Notes under the pieces: generated by a model
What the model saw: the letters and a program-made list of their open reading frames with translations, nothing else
What the model was told of the DNA's origin: nothing
Databases searched by the model: none
NCBI GenBank assembly: GCA_021229015.1
Contig: CM037795.1
Location: forward strand, 395,648 to 459,647
Reading direction: 5' to 3'
DNA from: Solen grandis
Taxonomy: Eukaryota > Mollusca > Bivalvia > Adapedonta > Solenidae
Length of the DNA stretch: 64,000 bases
Translations under genes and position numbers: made by a program
Shown: positions 63,270 through 64,000 of the stretch, piece after piece
Layout: the number at the start of each line of letters is the position of its first letter
Numbering within the stretch: the stretch's first letter is position 1

Positions 63270-64000
63270 TCACCTGAGAAAGATGATTGCTTAAGAAATA
63301 AAGATGCTAGAGTGTAAAAGTGGGTGAAAAGGGAATAACTCCTAAATTTACTAGTCAATATCAGTTATAATTGAACCCGATTGCAAGATTATGGGCATAA
63401 ACATTGTCTTAAAGTTTTAAAAAGATTGCTAAAAAAATGAATTTGCTAGAGTGTAATCAAAGTGAAATCTGGCATTTTTTTATATTTAAAGGGGCTTAAC
63501 TCCTGACCTAATTGACCGATCTCAGCCATATTCTAACTCAATCAAGACATTATGGTCATAAGCACTGTCATAAAGTTTGAAGATGATTGCACAAAGATGA
63601 CGATGCTAGAGTGTAAACAAAGTGAAATCTTGCATTTTTTTATATTAAAATGGGCTTTACTCCTGACCTTATTGACTGATCTCAGCCATAATCAAATTCA
63701 ATCGAGACATTATGGTCATAAGCATTGCCATAAACTTTGAAGATGATTGCTCAAAGATGAAGATGCTTGAGTGTAAACAAAGTGAAATCTGGCATTTTTT
63801 TTATATTAAAAGGGGCATCACTCCTGACCTTATTGACGGATCTCAGCTATAATTGAACTCAATTGAGACCTTATGGTCATAAGCATTGCCATAAAGTTTG
63901 AAGATGATTGCTCAAAAGATGCAGATGCCAGAGTGTAAACAACGTGAAATATGGCATTTTTTGAATATTAAAAGGGGCATTACTCCTGACCTAACTGACG
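63270..64000 (+). repeat. About 160-bp tandem repeat, over four units
   Basis: Units recur at about 63419, 63580, 63738 and 63900, with 'gaagatgattgctcaaagat', 'gctagagtgtaaacaaagtg' and 'ctcctgaccta'. It continues past the window end, in the first intron seen of the NSUN2-like gene. Confidence 0.9.

Overview
This is an animal genome window, most likely from a bivalve mollusc. The gene in it is split by introns, the DNA is AT-rich and heavily invaded by repeats, there are several tRNA-derived SINEs of molluscan type, and there are tandem repeats of a style common in bivalves (for example the 'ggtgagcgatccagggc' ending near 12.2 kb). The species cannot be named from the sequence. Two runs of exactly 100 N (27443-27542 and 49191-49290) divide it into three contigs: 1-27442, 27543-49190 and 49291-64000.

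Contigs 1 and 2 form a huge inverted repeat. Essentially all of contig 2 (about 21.6 kb) is the reverse complement of about 5.2-25.96 kb of contig 1. It carries SNPs, small indels and a few larger indels. Contig 2 starts inside one minisatellite (unit about 100 bp) and ends inside another (43-bp unit), with no unique sequence of its own. This looks more like a second haplotype scaffolded in reverse than a biological palindrome, but the sequence alone cannot decide.

Each arm contains the same series. From the outside in: a 43-bp minisatellite that is open in three frames and gives a spurious 1324-codon ORF; a 4.6-5.0 kb non-autonomous Polinton/Maverick-type element with long terminal inverted repeats, a 6-bp target duplication, a zinc-finger/packaging-ATPase gene and three small genes; a 315-bp tandem repeat carrying a SINE and a 76-bp hairpin insertion; LINE fragments; an internally deleted Harbinger element; a tRNA-derived SINE; a degenerate Ty3/gypsy piece; and a minisatellite at the inner end. 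No intact host gene was recognised in either arm.

Contig 3 carries one convincing host gene on the minus strand: 14 exons of an NSUN2-type RNA cytosine-5 methyltransferase (49774-63164). Exon phases and splice sites are intact throughout. The 5' exons lie beyond 64 kb and the 3' exon(s) are lost at the gap. The catalytic centre is rewritten: both catalytic cysteines and the motif I lysine are replaced, with the 50-residue spacing between the two cysteine positions preserved. The gene therefore looks like an NSUN2 pseudoenzyme, which is the most interesting observation in the window. Its introns hold a pogo-type mini-transposon, other repeats and a possible nested secreted-peptide ORF.
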